Positions 34,823-44,197 of a DNA stretch of 64,000 nt are shown piece by piece; the first letter of the stretch is position 1, and every line of letters begins with the position of its first letter. A model generated the notes under the pieces. That model had not been told where the DNA came from, searched no databases, and saw nothing but the letters and a program-made list of their open reading frames with translations. This DNA is from Ferdinandcohnia salidurans (lineage in GTDB: Bacteria > Bacillota > Bacilli > Bacillales > Bacillaceae_L). The position numbers and the translations under genes were made by a program. The stretch covers positions 682,001 through 746,000 of the forward strand of contig NZ_JBHUEK010000025.1 of NCBI RefSeq assembly GCF_042680725.1, written 5' to 3'.

Positions 34823-35671
34823 ATGAAAATATTCATTTCTGCTGATATGGAGGGTATTTCTGGTGTTGCTACCAATCAACAATTAAAAACCCCTAGTGAG
34901 TATCAACGTTTTCGCAAACTAATGACAGCTGATGTAAATGCTGCAATTGAAGGTGCATTCAATGGTGGTGCAACAGAGGTTGTCGTAGCTGATGGGCACG
35001 GTAATATGTCCAATATTATTATAGAAGAATTAGATTCTAGAGCTCGACTGGTGTCAGGTAGTAATAGAGTAATGTGTCAACTCGAAGGTCTTGATGAAAC
35101 ATTTAACGGCATTATGTTTGTTGGTCATCATGGACGTGAAGCTGGATCTGATGTAACCGTAATAAGTCATACATTGGCAGGTATTTGCGTAAAGGAAATG
35201 AAGATCAATGGCAAGGTTGTTGGGGAGACAGAAATGAATACAATGGTTGCAGGTTCCCTTGGTGTCCCGGCTATTTTCATTAGTGGAGACGATGCCTATG
35301 TAAAAGAAGTGAAAGAAACCTTACCTAACGTAGAAGGGGCAGTAACCAAAAGAGCAGTTGATAGATTTTCTGCAGAACTTCTACATCCTGTAGTAGCGCA
35401 AAATATCATTCGTGAGAAAGCAGAAAAGGCTGTTGATCGTATTGAAGAGTTTACACCTACGATAGTGAATGGCCCTATTACATTTGAAATTGATTTTAAA
35501 GGACCACAACAAGCTAAAATGACAACAACTCTTCCTACTGTTGAACTCATTAGCCCAACAAAAATTCGCTTCACTTGTGATGACATGGTGACAGCGTACA
35601 AACACATGTGGGGTTGTGTCATTATTGCAATGACAGCTACTAATGGTGTACTAGGTAGTGTAAATTCATAA
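34823..35671 (+). CDS. dppA: D-aminopeptidase DppA
   Basis: 282 residues from the ATG at 34823; GGGAGAGAG upstream lies inside the longer frame that starts at 34802. M55-family signatures: N-terminal KIFISADMEGISGV, with zinc ligands in SADMEG, VADGHGNM and FVGHHGREAG. DppA of B. subtilis is a zinc D-aminopeptidase and forms a large ring-shaped decamer. It precedes the peptide transporter genes, so it probably processes D-amino-acid dipeptides from cell-wall turnover. Confidence 0.93.
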   Translation: MKIFISADMEGISGVATNQQLKTPSEYQRFRKLMTADVNAAIEGAFNGGATEVVVADGHGNMSNIIIEELDSRARLVSGSNRVMCQLEGLDETFNGIMFVGHHGREAGSDVTVISHTLAGICVKEMKINGKVVGETEMNTMVAGSLGVPAIFISGDDAYVKEVKETLPNVEGAVTKRAVDRFSAELLHPVVAQNIIREKAEKAVDRIEEFTPTIVNGPITFEIDFKGPQQAKMTTTLPTVELISPTKIRFTCDDMVTAYKHMWGCVIIAMTATNGVLGSVNS

Positions 35672-35718
35672 CTACTCTTCTTTTAAAACAAATAAAAACT
35701 TAAACCCATTTTTTTGTG

Positions 35719-35742
35719 TTAAGCCCCAGTGCCTGTCCCTCC
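35719..35742. repeat. Half copy of a GGGACAGGCAC repeat
   Basis: CCCCAGTGCCTGTCCCT between dppA and dppB. The sequence resembles one arm of the GGGAC(A/G)G palindromes at 1808 and 13321, but no second arm follows. Probably a decayed element. Confidence 0.4.
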
Positions 35743-35834
35743 CTCTACTATCTTGTAAGATATTTATAGGTACAAATGTTGTTGAGGCAGACGAAGGCGC
35801 ATAGGCTTTTCATATTCTGGAGGTGTTGTGTTAC

Positions 35835-36761
35835 ATGTATATAGTTAAACGATTCTTTACCATGTTACTTACGATTTGGGTAATCGCTTCTCTAACTTTC
35901 GTAATAATGAAATTTATCCCTGGTGATCCTTTTGCATCTGACTCTAATGCATTACCACCAGAAGTATTAGAAAATATGCGAGCAAAGTTTAATCTAGATG
36001 AACCATTACCAGTTCAATATGCTCTCTATTTGAAGAATCTCGTAATGCTAGATTTAGGTCCCTCCATTCAATCTGAAACTCGTACAGTAAACCAGATTAT
36101 TTCGGACGGATTCTCTGCATCTGCAATTCTCGGTCTTCAATCCATTATTATTGCACTTGTAATTGGACTTATGTTAGGGATTATTGCCGCTTTAAACCAC
36201 AACCGATTCCTGGACTATACATCAATGATTATTGCCATAATCGGTATATCAGTACCTAGCTTTATATTAGCACCATTTTTAATTAAATATTTTGCAGTTG
36301 AGTGGGGGCTTCTCCCAGTTGCTTCTTGGGGTACATGGCAGCATACCGTACTTCCTTCATTAGCATTAGCAACAACACCTTTAGCTGTTATTACTAGATT
36401 TATGAGGTCTAGTATGCTTGAGGTCATGAACCAAAACTATATAAAGACAGCAAATGCTAAGGGATTATCTACAACGAATCTAGTTTTAAAACATGGAATA
36501 CGAAATGCAATATTACCTGTTGTGTCTTTTATAGGTCCTTTATTTGTTTCATTAATCACAGGTACATTCGTAATTGAAAATATATTCGCAATTCCAGGAA
36601 TTGGTCGTTACTTCGTAGATAGTATTTTTAATCGTGATTACCCAGTAATCATGGGTACAACGGTATTCTTTAGTACGATTCTTGTTGTAACTCTTTTTGT
36701 GATTGATATTTCATATCGTCTCATTGATCCTAGAATTAAGTTATCAAGTAAGGGGGATTAA
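35835..36761 (+). CDS. dppB: Dipeptide/oligopeptide ABC transporter permease
   Basis: 308 residues with six membrane segments. The N-terminal MYIVKRFFTMLLTIWVIASL and PGDPF are typical of DppB/OppB. The cytoplasmic EAA loop is VITRFMRSSMLEVMNQNYIK, then TANAKGLS. The ATG at 35835 fits the GGAGGTG nine bases upstream; the frame opens earlier at a GTG that overlaps it. It pairs with DppC encoded one base downstream. Confidence 0.95.
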   Translation: MYIVKRFFTMLLTIWVIASLTFVIMKFIPGDPFASDSNALPPEVLENMRAKFNLDEPLPVQYALYLKNLVMLDLGPSIQSETRTVNQIISDGFSASAILGLQSIIIALVIGLMLGIIAALNHNRFLDYTSMIIAIIGISVPSFILAPFLIKYFAVEWGLLPVASWGTWQHTVLPSLALATTPLAVITRFMRSSMLEVMNQNYIKTANAKGLSTTNLVLKHGIRNAILPVVSFIGPLFVSLITGTFVIENIFAIPGIGRYFVDSIFNRDYPVIMGTTVFFSTILVVTLFVIDISYRLIDPRIKLSSKGD

Positions 36762-36762
36762 C

Positions 36763-37707
36763 ATGATAGAAAAAAGTGTGGATCATTCCCTATTTCGTCC
36801 GGCAGATCCCAATAAACTAAAGGCTGATCCAATACAACGACCAAGTCTGAGTGTTTGGAAAGAAACAGTATTAAGTATTCTTAAAAATAAACTTGCTATT
36901 TTTGGTCTTGCTCTATTAGTTGTCATCATGTTTTTCGCTATTTTTGGACCGATGATGGCACCATACTCGGCATCCGATCAAGACTTAACGAAAACAAACC
37001 TGGCTCCTTCAGGTGATCATTGGTTTGGAACAGATGATTTAGGTCGTGACATGTGGGTTAGAACATGGATGGGTGCTCGAATTTCCCTAACCATCGGTCT
37101 TGTTGCAGCTGTAATTGATTTATTCTTAGGCGTTGTTATCGGGGGTATCTCTGGTTATATGGCAGGTCGCGGAAAGCTAGGAGATCGAATTGATAGTGGA
37201 CTAATGAGAATAGTAGAAATTCTTTACGGAATCCCATACCTGTTAGTCGTTATTCTGCTGATGGTGATGATGGAACCCGGGGTAACCACCATAATAATTG
37301 CACTATGTGTAACGGGGTGGGTCGGGATGGCCAGAATTATACGTGGACAAGTTCTGCAATTAAAATCACAGGAATACGTATTGGCAGCGCAAAAACTTGG
37401 TACATCACATGCAAAAATAATATCCCGTCATTTAGTACCAAATATGATGGGGATTATTATCGTCAATTTAACGTTTTCCATTCCAAGTGCAATCTTTGCT
37501 GAAGCATTTTTAAGTTTCCTAGGACTAGGTGTACAAGCTCCATTCGCAAGCTGGGGTACCATGGCAAATGATGCATTAGGAGTTATTTTAAGTGGACAGT
37601 GGTGGCGTTTATTTTTCCCTGCAGTGTTAATCTCACTAACAATGTTTGCATTTAATGCATTTGGTGATGGATTACAAGATGCTCTTGATCCAAGATCTCG
37701 AGATTAG
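36763..37707 (+). CDS. dppC: Dipeptide/oligopeptide ABC transporter permease
   Basis: 314 residues. The cytoplasmic N-terminus is followed by the OppC-type first helix (KLAIFGLALLVVIMFFAIFGP), the FGTDDLGRDMW motif and the EAA loop VLAAQKLGTSHAKIISRHLVPN. The start ATG at 36763 lies one base after the dppB stop with GGGGGA upstream; the open frame extends 20 codons into dppB without meaning. It forms the membrane channel with DppB. Confidence 0.95.
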   Translation: MIEKSVDHSLFRPADPNKLKADPIQRPSLSVWKETVLSILKNKLAIFGLALLVVIMFFAIFGPMMAPYSASDQDLTKTNLAPSGDHWFGTDDLGRDMWVRTWMGARISLTIGLVAAVIDLFLGVVIGGISGYMAGRGKLGDRIDSGLMRIVEILYGIPYLLVVILLMVMMEPGVTTIIIALCVTGWVGMARIIRGQVLQLKSQEYVLAAQKLGTSHAKIISRHLVPNMMGIIIVNLTFSIPSAIFAEAFLSFLGLGVQAPFASWGTMANDALGVILSGQWWRLFFPAVLISLTMFAFNAFGDGLQDALDPRSRD

Positions 37708-37719
37708 GAGGTTTTTAGA

Positions 37720-38736
37720 TTGGCCCATTTATTAGAAGTTAAGAATTTAGAAGTTAATTTTAAAACGTATGGAGGAGAAGTCAAAGCTGTACGTGACGTA
37801 TCCTTCCATGTAAATAAAGGTGAAATACTTGCAATAGTCGGGGAAAGTGGTAGTGGTAAAAGCGTTACGGTTCAATCTATTATGGGATTGATTCCATCTC
37901 CTCCAGGTGTTATTAGAGGAGGTACCATTCACTTTCACGATAAAGATATTCTAAAGATGTCCAAAAAAGAAATGCGAAAAATTAAAGGTTCAAAAATAAG
38001 TATGGTTTTCCAAGATCCGATGACATCGTTAAATCCTACCATGCGCATTGGGAAGCAAATTGAAGAAGGACTTATCCTTCACCAAGGGTTGTCTAAAGAA
38101 GATGCAAAAAAACGAGCAATTGAAATGATTAAACTCGTAGGTATTCCAAACCCTGAAGAGCGATATAATCAATTTCCACATGAATTTAGTGGAGGTATGA
38201 GGCAAAGAGCGATGATCGCAATCGCCTTAGCGTGTAATCCGGAGTTGTTAATTGCAGACGAACCAACAACCGCACTTGATGTAACAATTCAGGCACAAGT
38301 CCTTGAGCTTATGAAGGATTTACAGAACAAATTAGATACTTCTATTATTTTAATAACACACGACCTCGGTGTAGTTGCTGAAACTGCACAACGTGTAATT
38401 GTAATGTATGCTGGGATGATGGTCGAAAGCGGAACGGTCTTTGACCTATTTGAAAATCCAAAACACCCTTATACTTGGGGTTTGCTTGAATCCATACCCA
38501 AAGTTGAGGATGGAGAGAAAAAACCATTGGTTCCAATTGAAGGATCACCACCAGATCTTTTTTCTCCTCCAAAAGGATGTCCATTTGCTCCCCGTTGTAA
38601 ATTTGCAATGGACATTTGCTTAGAGGAAATTCCACCAGATTTCGAAATAGAACAGGGACATACAGCAAAATGCTGGTTGAACGACCCTAGGGCTCCAAAG
38701 GTAGAAGATTTAGTTGCAGCAGGGAGTGAAGAATAA
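37720..38736 (+). CDS. dppD: Peptide ABC transporter ATP-binding protein
   Basis: 338 residues. Walker A GESGSGKS, Q-loop QDPMTSLNPTM, signature FSGGMRQR, Walker B LLIADEPTTALD and the C-terminal oligopeptide-type extension with clustered cysteines (CPFAPRCKFAMDIC) that can hold an iron-sulfur cluster. The start is a TTG with AGGAGG upstream. Its stop overlaps the next start (TAATG). Confidence 0.95.
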   Translation: MAHLLEVKNLEVNFKTYGGEVKAVRDVSFHVNKGEILAIVGESGSGKSVTVQSIMGLIPSPPGVIRGGTIHFHDKDILKMSKKEMRKIKGSKISMVFQDPMTSLNPTMRIGKQIEEGLILHQGLSKEDAKKRAIEMIKLVGIPNPEERYNQFPHEFSGGMRQRAMIAIALACNPELLIADEPTTALDVTIQAQVLELMKDLQNKLDTSIILITHDLGVVAETAQRVIVMYAGMMVESGTVFDLFENPKHPYTWGLLESIPKVEDGEKKPLVPIEGSPPDLFSPPKGCPFAPRCKFAMDICLEEIPPDFEIEQGHTAKCWLNDPRAPKVEDLVAAGSEE

Positions 38737-39686
38737 TGACGGAACATATTCTTGAAGTTCAACAGCTTTCAAAGTATTTTCATATCAATAAAAATCAGAC
38801 GGTTAAATCGGTAGACGATATTTCTATCTCCATCAAAAAAGGGGAAACATTTGGCCTTGTAGGTGAAAGTGGTAGCGGAAAGTCTACCTTAGGAAAAACT
38901 ATTGTAGGCTTACAGTCACCTACATCTGGAAACATCATCTACAATGGCAAAGATGTAGAAAAATTAGACAAGTCTACAAAAAAAACAATTAACCGTGAAC
39001 TGCAAATCATTTTCCAAGACCCACATGCATCTCTTAATCCTAGGATGCAAGTTGGGGACATCATCGCAGAAGGTATGGACGCTTATAAGCTAGCAAAAGG
39101 ACAAGAACGCCAAAATCGCATCTATGAATTACTTGAAAGAGTCGGTCTAAGACCAGAACATGCAAAACGCTATCCACATGAATTTAGTGGCGGTCAACGA
39201 CAACGTATAGGTATTGCAAGAGCACTTGCCGTTAAACCAAAGTTTATCGTTGCTGACGAACCTATTTCTGCTTTAGATGTTTCCATCCAGGCGCAGGTTA
39301 TTAATTTGTTAGATGATTTAAAGAAAGAGGAAGAATTAACATATTTGTTTATCGCCCATGATCTAGGAATGGTAAAACATATAAGTGATCGAATCGGTGT
39401 AATGTACTTAGGTAAGATGATGGAAATGAGTGAAAGTGACGAACTTTTTAAGAATCCATTACATCCCTATACACAGGCACTTTTATCAGCTATTCCTAAC
39501 CCAAATCCACGAGCAGATAAAAGAGAACGTATTGTTCTTCAAGGTGATCCGCCAAGTCCGGTAAACCCTCCAAGTGGTTGTCGTTTTAGAACAAGATGCC
39601 CACACGCAATGGATATTTGCTCTCAAAAAGCTCCAGAGTGGAAAGAGGTTAATAAAGATCATTGGACAGCTTGTCACTTATATTAA
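38736..39686 (+). CDS. dppF: Peptide ABC transporter ATP-binding protein
   Basis: 316 residues. Walker A GESGSGKS, QDPHASLNPRM, signature FSGGQRQR, Walker B FIVADEPISALD and the cysteine-rich C-terminal segment CRFRTRCPHAMDIC. It is the second ATPase of the heterodimeric motor with DppD, translationally coupled through a 1-base overlap. The substrate-binding gene no longer follows directly; only a remnant is present (39754-39804). Confidence 0.95.
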   Translation: MTEHILEVQQLSKYFHINKNQTVKSVDDISISIKKGETFGLVGESGSGKSTLGKTIVGLQSPTSGNIIYNGKDVEKLDKSTKKTINRELQIIFQDPHASLNPRMQVGDIIAEGMDAYKLAKGQERQNRIYELLERVGLRPEHAKRYPHEFSGGQRQRIGIARALAVKPKFIVADEPISALDVSIQAQVINLLDDLKKEEELTYLFIAHDLGMVKHISDRIGVMYLGKMMEMSESDELFKNPLHPYTQALLSAIPNPNPRADKRERIVLQGDPPSPVNPPSGCRFRTRCPHAMDICSQKAPEWKEVNKDHWTACHLY

Positions 39687-39753
39687 CTAGAGGTAGTTAC
39701 TATCCCTAAGATAGATTACTATAAGCTAGGTTCTTCTGTTTTGTTTGTATCAT

Positions 39754-39845
39754 TATGTAAACCGTTATCCAATGTTAAAATGGGCTAAAAAGGTTTCTGA
39801 ATAATTGTAAATAGGCAGAGTGAGTCATTTATTTGACTCCTCTAC
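39754..39845 (+). pseudogene. Remnant of the 3' end of a dppE-like gene
   Basis: Codons at 39754-39804 translate to YVNRYPMLKWAKKVSE and a stop. The intact dppE at 44103 ends YVNRYPTLKWAKKVSE and a stop. The similarity continues past the stop into the terminator (TAAATAGGCAGAGTGAGT against TAATTGGCAGAGAGAGT) but fades upstream of about 39741. A duplicated or relocated dppE has been lost here, leaving about 17 codons plus terminator. Confidence 0.85.
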
Positions 39846-39871
39846 CTATTAAAAAAGGGGGGCTTAAGAAG

Positions 39872-40243
39872 ATGAAAAAAGTTATTTTTCCGGTATTCAT
39901 TATCCTTTTCTGGATCGGGACAATTGCATTTCTGCATTTATCGTTACTCGAATGGATAAATGTAACCTTCCTAATCGGATTGCTTTCAGGTTTGATAGCT
40001 GTGTCCGTTAAGATTATTCATACCGGCTTTTTACGCCTTTTTATGTCTGGTTTTAAGAAGTTAAATATGACTATGATGCCAAAGTCTAGATCATTACAAC
40101 AAGTGGATGAGGAATTAGAAAATAATGAAGACATCATTCAATTTAAGCATAACCTTTCTATGATGGTTTATAAGGTAACATTACAGTTTTCAATTTTGAC
40201 TATATCTCTTTCTGTTATTGGACTATTTGTATTCTATAAATAA
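39872..40243 (+). CDS. Small membrane protein, DUF3899-like
   Basis: 123 residues from the ATG at 39872 (longer frame from 39833 begins in the old terminator). Three hydrophobic segments are seen: residues about 1-20, 25-45 and 100-122. Between the second and third is a hydrophilic region with QQVDEELENNEDI. It resembles DUF3899 proteins, whose role is unknown. It sits within the peptide-uptake cluster, so a link to transport is possible but unproved. Confidence 0.7.
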   Translation: MKKVIFPVFIILFWIGTIAFLHLSLLEWINVTFLIGLLSGLIAVSVKIIHTGFLRLFMSGFKKLNMTMMPKSRSLQQVDEELENNEDIIQFKHNLSMMVYKVTLQFSILTISLSVIGLFVFYK

Positions 40244-40304
40244 AACAAATAGTCTTTTTTGTATATACTAGACAATTCAAAAATAAAGATAGGGGGAATT
40301 AGAA

Positions 40305-42101
40305 ATGGAAATGACACTTGAATCAAAATTACATAGTTATTTAAACGCAGTTTCTGCTTATAAACCTACTGCTATTCCGAATCAAAATGCAGTTACATTT
40401 TTAACTAAGAAAACCGGTATACCTCAAGTATGGAAGTGGAGTAAAGATACTTCAGAGATTGAACAATATACGGATTTAGAAGATCGTATTTTATCAGTCT
40501 ATCATTCACCGTCTAGTTATAAAACAGTTGTCGGAATGGATTCAAAGGGGAATGAAAAACAACAGTTTTATCTTTTAAAAGAGGAGGGTAAGATTGTTGA
40601 AGAACTAGTGGTCTCTCCTCCCCATTTCCACTACTTTGGAGGTTGGTCTCCTGATGGTAGTAAAATTGCCTATTCAAGCAATAGAAGGCATCCAGGAGCC
40701 TTTGATGTATTCGTTATGGATGTTGAAACAAAACAAGAATCCGTTGTATATGAGTATGATGGAAACTGTACACCTCTAGTATGGCTTAAAAATGGAGAAC
40801 AGCTAGTTATCAGCATTCAAGATACAAATATAGATACATCATTATATGTTCTAGATATACATACTGGGGAAAAAAATAGAATTGGATTTGAAGGAACTCA
40901 GGCTAGATACCAATCTCTCATTCTAACAAAGGATGGTAAAAGCGGCTTCGTGTTATCTGATGCTTACAACGATACATTAGATATCTACCAATTTAGTTGG
41001 GATGAGCCTACTGCACTGAAGAAGTTATTCTCAATTGATAAATGGGATGTTGAAGAGATAGCATTGTCACCCAATGAGGAAAAGCTAGTGTATACGGTCA
41101 ACGAAGGCGGGATCTATTCACTTACGATATTCGATTTGATGACAGGTAAACATGAACAAATAACAGGCATTCCAAATGGTGTTTTGGATTCTCTTACCTG
41201 GTTAGATGATGAAAACCTGATTTTCAGCTTAAATAGTCCAATCCTCCCTGGGGATATATGGAGAGCCTCTACTAACTTAAAAAAGGTAGAAAGACTTACA
41301 TTTGTAGGAAGTTCAGAAAGTGTCGAGAACCTGTGGCTAGAGCCTGAACTATGTACGTTTTCCTCCTTTGATGGGTTAGAAGTGCCATATTTTATCTATG
41401 GTAAAAAGGAGCAGTCGCAACCTCTTGTCGTATATGTCCATGGTGGTCCGGAATATCAAATTAAGGCCGAATTTAATCCTGTTATCCAATTTCTTGCTGG
41501 ACAAGGATTTGCCGTGGTTGCACCAAATGTCCGTGGTAGCATGGGGTATGGAAGAAAATACGTACAATTAGATGACGGACGAAAGCGTATGGATGCTGTT
41601 GCTGACCTTGCATGGCTTGTTAAGGATCTTATTACAAACAGGTCCGTTGATAAGAATAGAATCGGAATTATGGGAAGAAGCTATGGCGGCTTTATGGTAC
41701 TTGCGGCTTTAACACACTATCCTGATATTTGGGCAGCAGGCGTAGACATTGTTGGGATTTCTCATTTTAAAACCTTTCTTGAAAATACTGGTTCATGGCG
41801 TCGAAAATTGCGTGAGTGTGAATACGGGACCCTTGATGAAGACGTAGACTTCTTTGAAGAGATAGCGCCATTAAATCATACAACGAATATATCTGTTCCA
41901 TTATTAATTTTTCATGGGCGCAATGATACGAGGGTGCCTGTAAGTGAGGCGGAGCAACTTTACTCCGATTTACGCACCCAAGGCAAACAAGCTGAACTGG
42001 TCATTTTCGAGGATGAAGGACATCAAACGGAAAAAATTGAAAACCACATAAAAATGAATACAATGATTGTTACTTTTATGAATCAATATTTAAAAAGATG
42101 A
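40305..42101 (+). CDS. S9-family prolyl oligopeptidase/acylaminoacyl peptidase
   Basis: 598 residues. The N-terminal half is a beta-propeller with WD40/TolB-like blades (GGWSPDGSKIAYSSNRRHPG). The C-terminal alpha/beta hydrolase begins near residue 345. The nucleophile is in GRSYGGFMVLAAL, the aspartate in HGRNDTRVPVSEAEQL and the histidine in FEDEGHQ. No signal peptide, so it is cytoplasmic; it probably cleaves peptides imported by the Dpp system. Good ribosome site AGGGGGAA before the ATG. Confidence 0.92.
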   Translation: MEMTLESKLHSYLNAVSAYKPTAIPNQNAVTFLTKKTGIPQVWKWSKDTSEIEQYTDLEDRILSVYHSPSSYKTVVGMDSKGNEKQQFYLLKEEGKIVEELVVSPPHFHYFGGWSPDGSKIAYSSNRRHPGAFDVFVMDVETKQESVVYEYDGNCTPLVWLKNGEQLVISIQDTNIDTSLYVLDIHTGEKNRIGFEGTQARYQSLILTKDGKSGFVLSDAYNDTLDIYQFSWDEPTALKKLFSIDKWDVEEIALSPNEEKLVYTVNEGGIYSLTIFDLMTGKHEQITGIPNGVLDSLTWLDDENLIFSLNSPILPGDIWRASTNLKKVERLTFVGSSESVENLWLEPELCTFSSFDGLEVPYFIYGKKEQSQPLVVYVHGGPEYQIKAEFNPVIQFLAGQGFAVVAPNVRGSMGYGRKYVQLDDGRKRMDAVADLAWLVKDLITNRSVDKNRIGIMGRSYGGFMVLAALTHYPDIWAAGVDIVGISHFKTFLENTGSWRRKLRECEYGTLDEDVDFFEEIAPLNHTTNISVPLLIFHGRNDTRVPVSEAEQLYSDLRTQGKQAELVIFEDEGHQTEKIENHIKMNTMIVTFMNQYLKR

Positions 42102-42109
42102 CTTTCCTA

Positions 42110-42146
42110 AAAGAGAAGTGTAAAGGCATTTTACACTTCTCTTTTT
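42110..42146 (+). terminator. Terminator of the S9 peptidase gene
   Basis: 14-bp perfect stem AAGAGAAGTGTAAA / TTTACACTTCTCTT followed by T-rich sequence. Confidence 0.9.
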
Positions 42147-42474
42147 ACTTTACCTTGTTGCATAGTTATGCTTTTTTTCTTTGAATCCAGTTCCACTAGT
42201 GCAAATATATACTTTATTCCTTTTTTTAAAAATTATTATTGATTTCTGAAAACTATTTTTATATAATGACTATTATTCATTCCTAATTTAGGTAGGAAAA
42301 TCGTTCCTAAATATTGCTAGTAGGTAGTTTCCAAATTAGAAAACCGATTTTCGGTAAAATTAATGTATTTTAGTATCTATTTAGGTAAATGGTTATTATT
42401 CATAGAGTCTACTACTTTTATTTAGTAACACGACGATATGATTGAATAAAAATTGATACAAAGGGGAGAAAAAC
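42147..42474 (+). promoter_or_regulatory. dppE promoter region with CodY-like boxes
   Basis: Sigma-A promoter TTGATT (42239-42244), 17 bp, TATAAT (42262-42267), overlapped by TGATTTCTGAAAACT (42240-42254), the same CodY-like box as in front of the lrp-dppA genes. A second CodY-like match, GATTTTCGGTAAAAT, is at 42346-42360. The block around the promoter is nearly identical to 34164-34201, so it was probably copied together with the ancestral dpp promoter. The leader is about 200 nt long with no frame seen. Confidence 0.6.
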
Positions 42475-44103
42475 ATGAAGAAAAAGTGGCTTGTATTATT
42501 AACAATAGTTATGGCAGTTTCGTCCATTCTTGCCGCATGCAGCAGTAGCTCTACTGATAAAGAATCAGGTGGCAAGAATTCCGCAGATGTAAAACAGGAA
42601 ATGGTAGTTAATATCAAGACTGAGCCACCTGCGATTGATCCAGCAATGGCAACAGATGTTCCTTCTGGATGGGTTTTAGATCACATTTTTGAAGGCTTGT
42701 ATACACGTGATAAAGATGGTAACCCTGTATTAGGTGTTGCTGAAGATGTTAATCAATCAGACGATGGAAAGACTTATACGTTTACTTTGAGAGAGGATGC
42801 TAAATGGTCTGATGGTACTCCTGTAACCGCATATGATTTTGAATATGCATGGGAACGTGTCTTAAGTCCTGATACAGGAAGTGCATTTGCATTTTACTTG
42901 TATTACATAAAAGGTGCTGAGGATTATAACAAAGGTAATGGTTCTCTTGAAGATGTAGGAATCACTGCAAAAGACGATCGAACCTTTGTTGTTGAGTTAA
43001 ATTCTCCACTAGGTTATTTTGATAGTCTATTAACATTATGGACATTCTACCCAGTAAAGAAAGAGCTAGTTGAGGCAAATAAAAACTGGGCAGCTGAAGC
43101 TGAAGGCTATATTAGTAATGGTCCATTTAAAATGACTGAATGGAAACATGATAGCCAAGTAGTTATTGAGAAAAACAAAGAGTATTACGCACAAGATGTT
43201 GTAAATCTAGAAAAAGTTACATTCAAAATGGTTGGAGAAGCAACGACATTCTATCAAATGTTCAAAACAAAAGAACTTGATTTAGTTATGACGTTACCTA
43301 CTGATTCAATTGATGCTGAAAGAAAGAATCCAGAGTATAAAGAAGTCCCTTACTATGGAACATACATGTATATGTTTAACGTCGAGAAAGAACCATTTAA
43401 TAATGCAAAAGTACGTAGAGCATTTGCAATGGGAATCGACCGAGATGCGTTAACAAAAAGTATTACAAAAGCAGGAGAAACTCCAGCATATGCAATGGTA
43501 CCAACTGGAGCACAAACTCCAGACGGTGAATTCCGTGAAGCTGGTGGAGATTATTTCGAAGAAAACTATGAAGAAGCTAAAAAGCTTTTAGCTGAAGGTA
43601 TGGCTGAAGAAGGCTGGACAGAACTACCAGAAGTAACGTTGCTCTATAACACAGATGAGAATCACAAAAAGACTGCAGAAGCAGTTCAAGAGATGTTGAA
43701 AAAGAACCTTGGGGTAGATATTAAGCTTGGTAATCAAGAATGGGGTACTTACTTAGACACAACTAAGCAACATAACTACCAAATGGCACGTATGGGTTGG
43801 ATTGGAATATTCGTTGATCCAGTTGTTAACCTAGACTACTATTTAGGGGATAGCCCGAATAACCGTACTGGTTGGGTAAATGAAGAATTCGATAGCGTAA
43901 TGGCACAAGCAAAGGTTGAACAAGATACTAAGAAACGCTATGATCTTCTTCACGATGCTGAAGAAATTCTAATGACTGATATGCCGTTTATGCCAGTGTA
44001 TTTCTATACAAATAACTACCTTGTTTCAGAAAAATTTGAGGATGTTGCATACTATGTAAACCGTTATCCTACATTAAAGTGGGCTAAGAAGGTTTCTGAA
44101 TAA
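42475..44103 (+). CDS. dppE: Peptide ABC transporter substrate-binding lipoprotein
   Basis: 542 residues. The signal peptide ends at lipobox LAAC (Cys22). SBP family 5 domains follow: VNIKTEPPAIDPAMATD, FTLREDAKWSDGTPVTAYDFEYAWERV, and YYFEENYEEA-type central part, ending YVNRYPTLKWAKKVSE. It captures di- or oligopeptides outside the membrane and hands them to DppBC. It is separated from dppBCDF by two genes, and has its own CodY-like promoter and terminator. Confidence 0.95.
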   Translation: MKKKWLVLLTIVMAVSSILAACSSSSTDKESGGKNSADVKQEMVVNIKTEPPAIDPAMATDVPSGWVLDHIFEGLYTRDKDGNPVLGVAEDVNQSDDGKTYTFTLREDAKWSDGTPVTAYDFEYAWERVLSPDTGSAFAFYLYYIKGAEDYNKGNGSLEDVGITAKDDRTFVVELNSPLGYFDSLLTLWTFYPVKKELVEANKNWAAEAEGYISNGPFKMTEWKHDSQVVIEKNKEYYAQDVVNLEKVTFKMVGEATTFYQMFKTKELDLVMTLPTDSIDAERKNPEYKEVPYYGTYMYMFNVEKEPFNNAKVRRAFAMGIDRDALTKSITKAGETPAYAMVPTGAQTPDGEFREAGGDYFEENYEEAKKLLAEGMAEEGWTELPEVTLLYNTDENHKKTAEAVQEMLKKNLGVDIKLGNQEWGTYLDTTKQHNYQMARMGWIGIFVDPVVNLDYYLGDSPNNRTGWVNEEFDSVMAQAKVEQDTKKRYDLLHDAEEILMTDMPFMPVYFYTNNYLVSEKFEDVAYYVNRYPTLKWAKKVSE

Positions 44104-44108
44104 AGTAA

Positions 44109-44148
44109 TTGGCAGAGAGAGTTTATAAAGACTCTTCTCTGCTTTTTT
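44109..44148 (+). terminator. Terminator of dppE
   Basis: GCAGAGAGAGT / ACTCTTCTCTGC stem followed by T7. Confidence 0.85.
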
Positions 44149-44167
44149 TGATTTCATTTGAATCCAA

Positions 44168-44197
44168 AATAAAAAAGTACCCATAAAGGGTACCATT
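44168..44197 (-). terminator. Terminator of the cupin/HD-GYP gene
   Basis: GGTACCC / GGGTACT inverted repeat with T6 on the minus strand, directly behind the stop codon. Confidence 0.8.
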
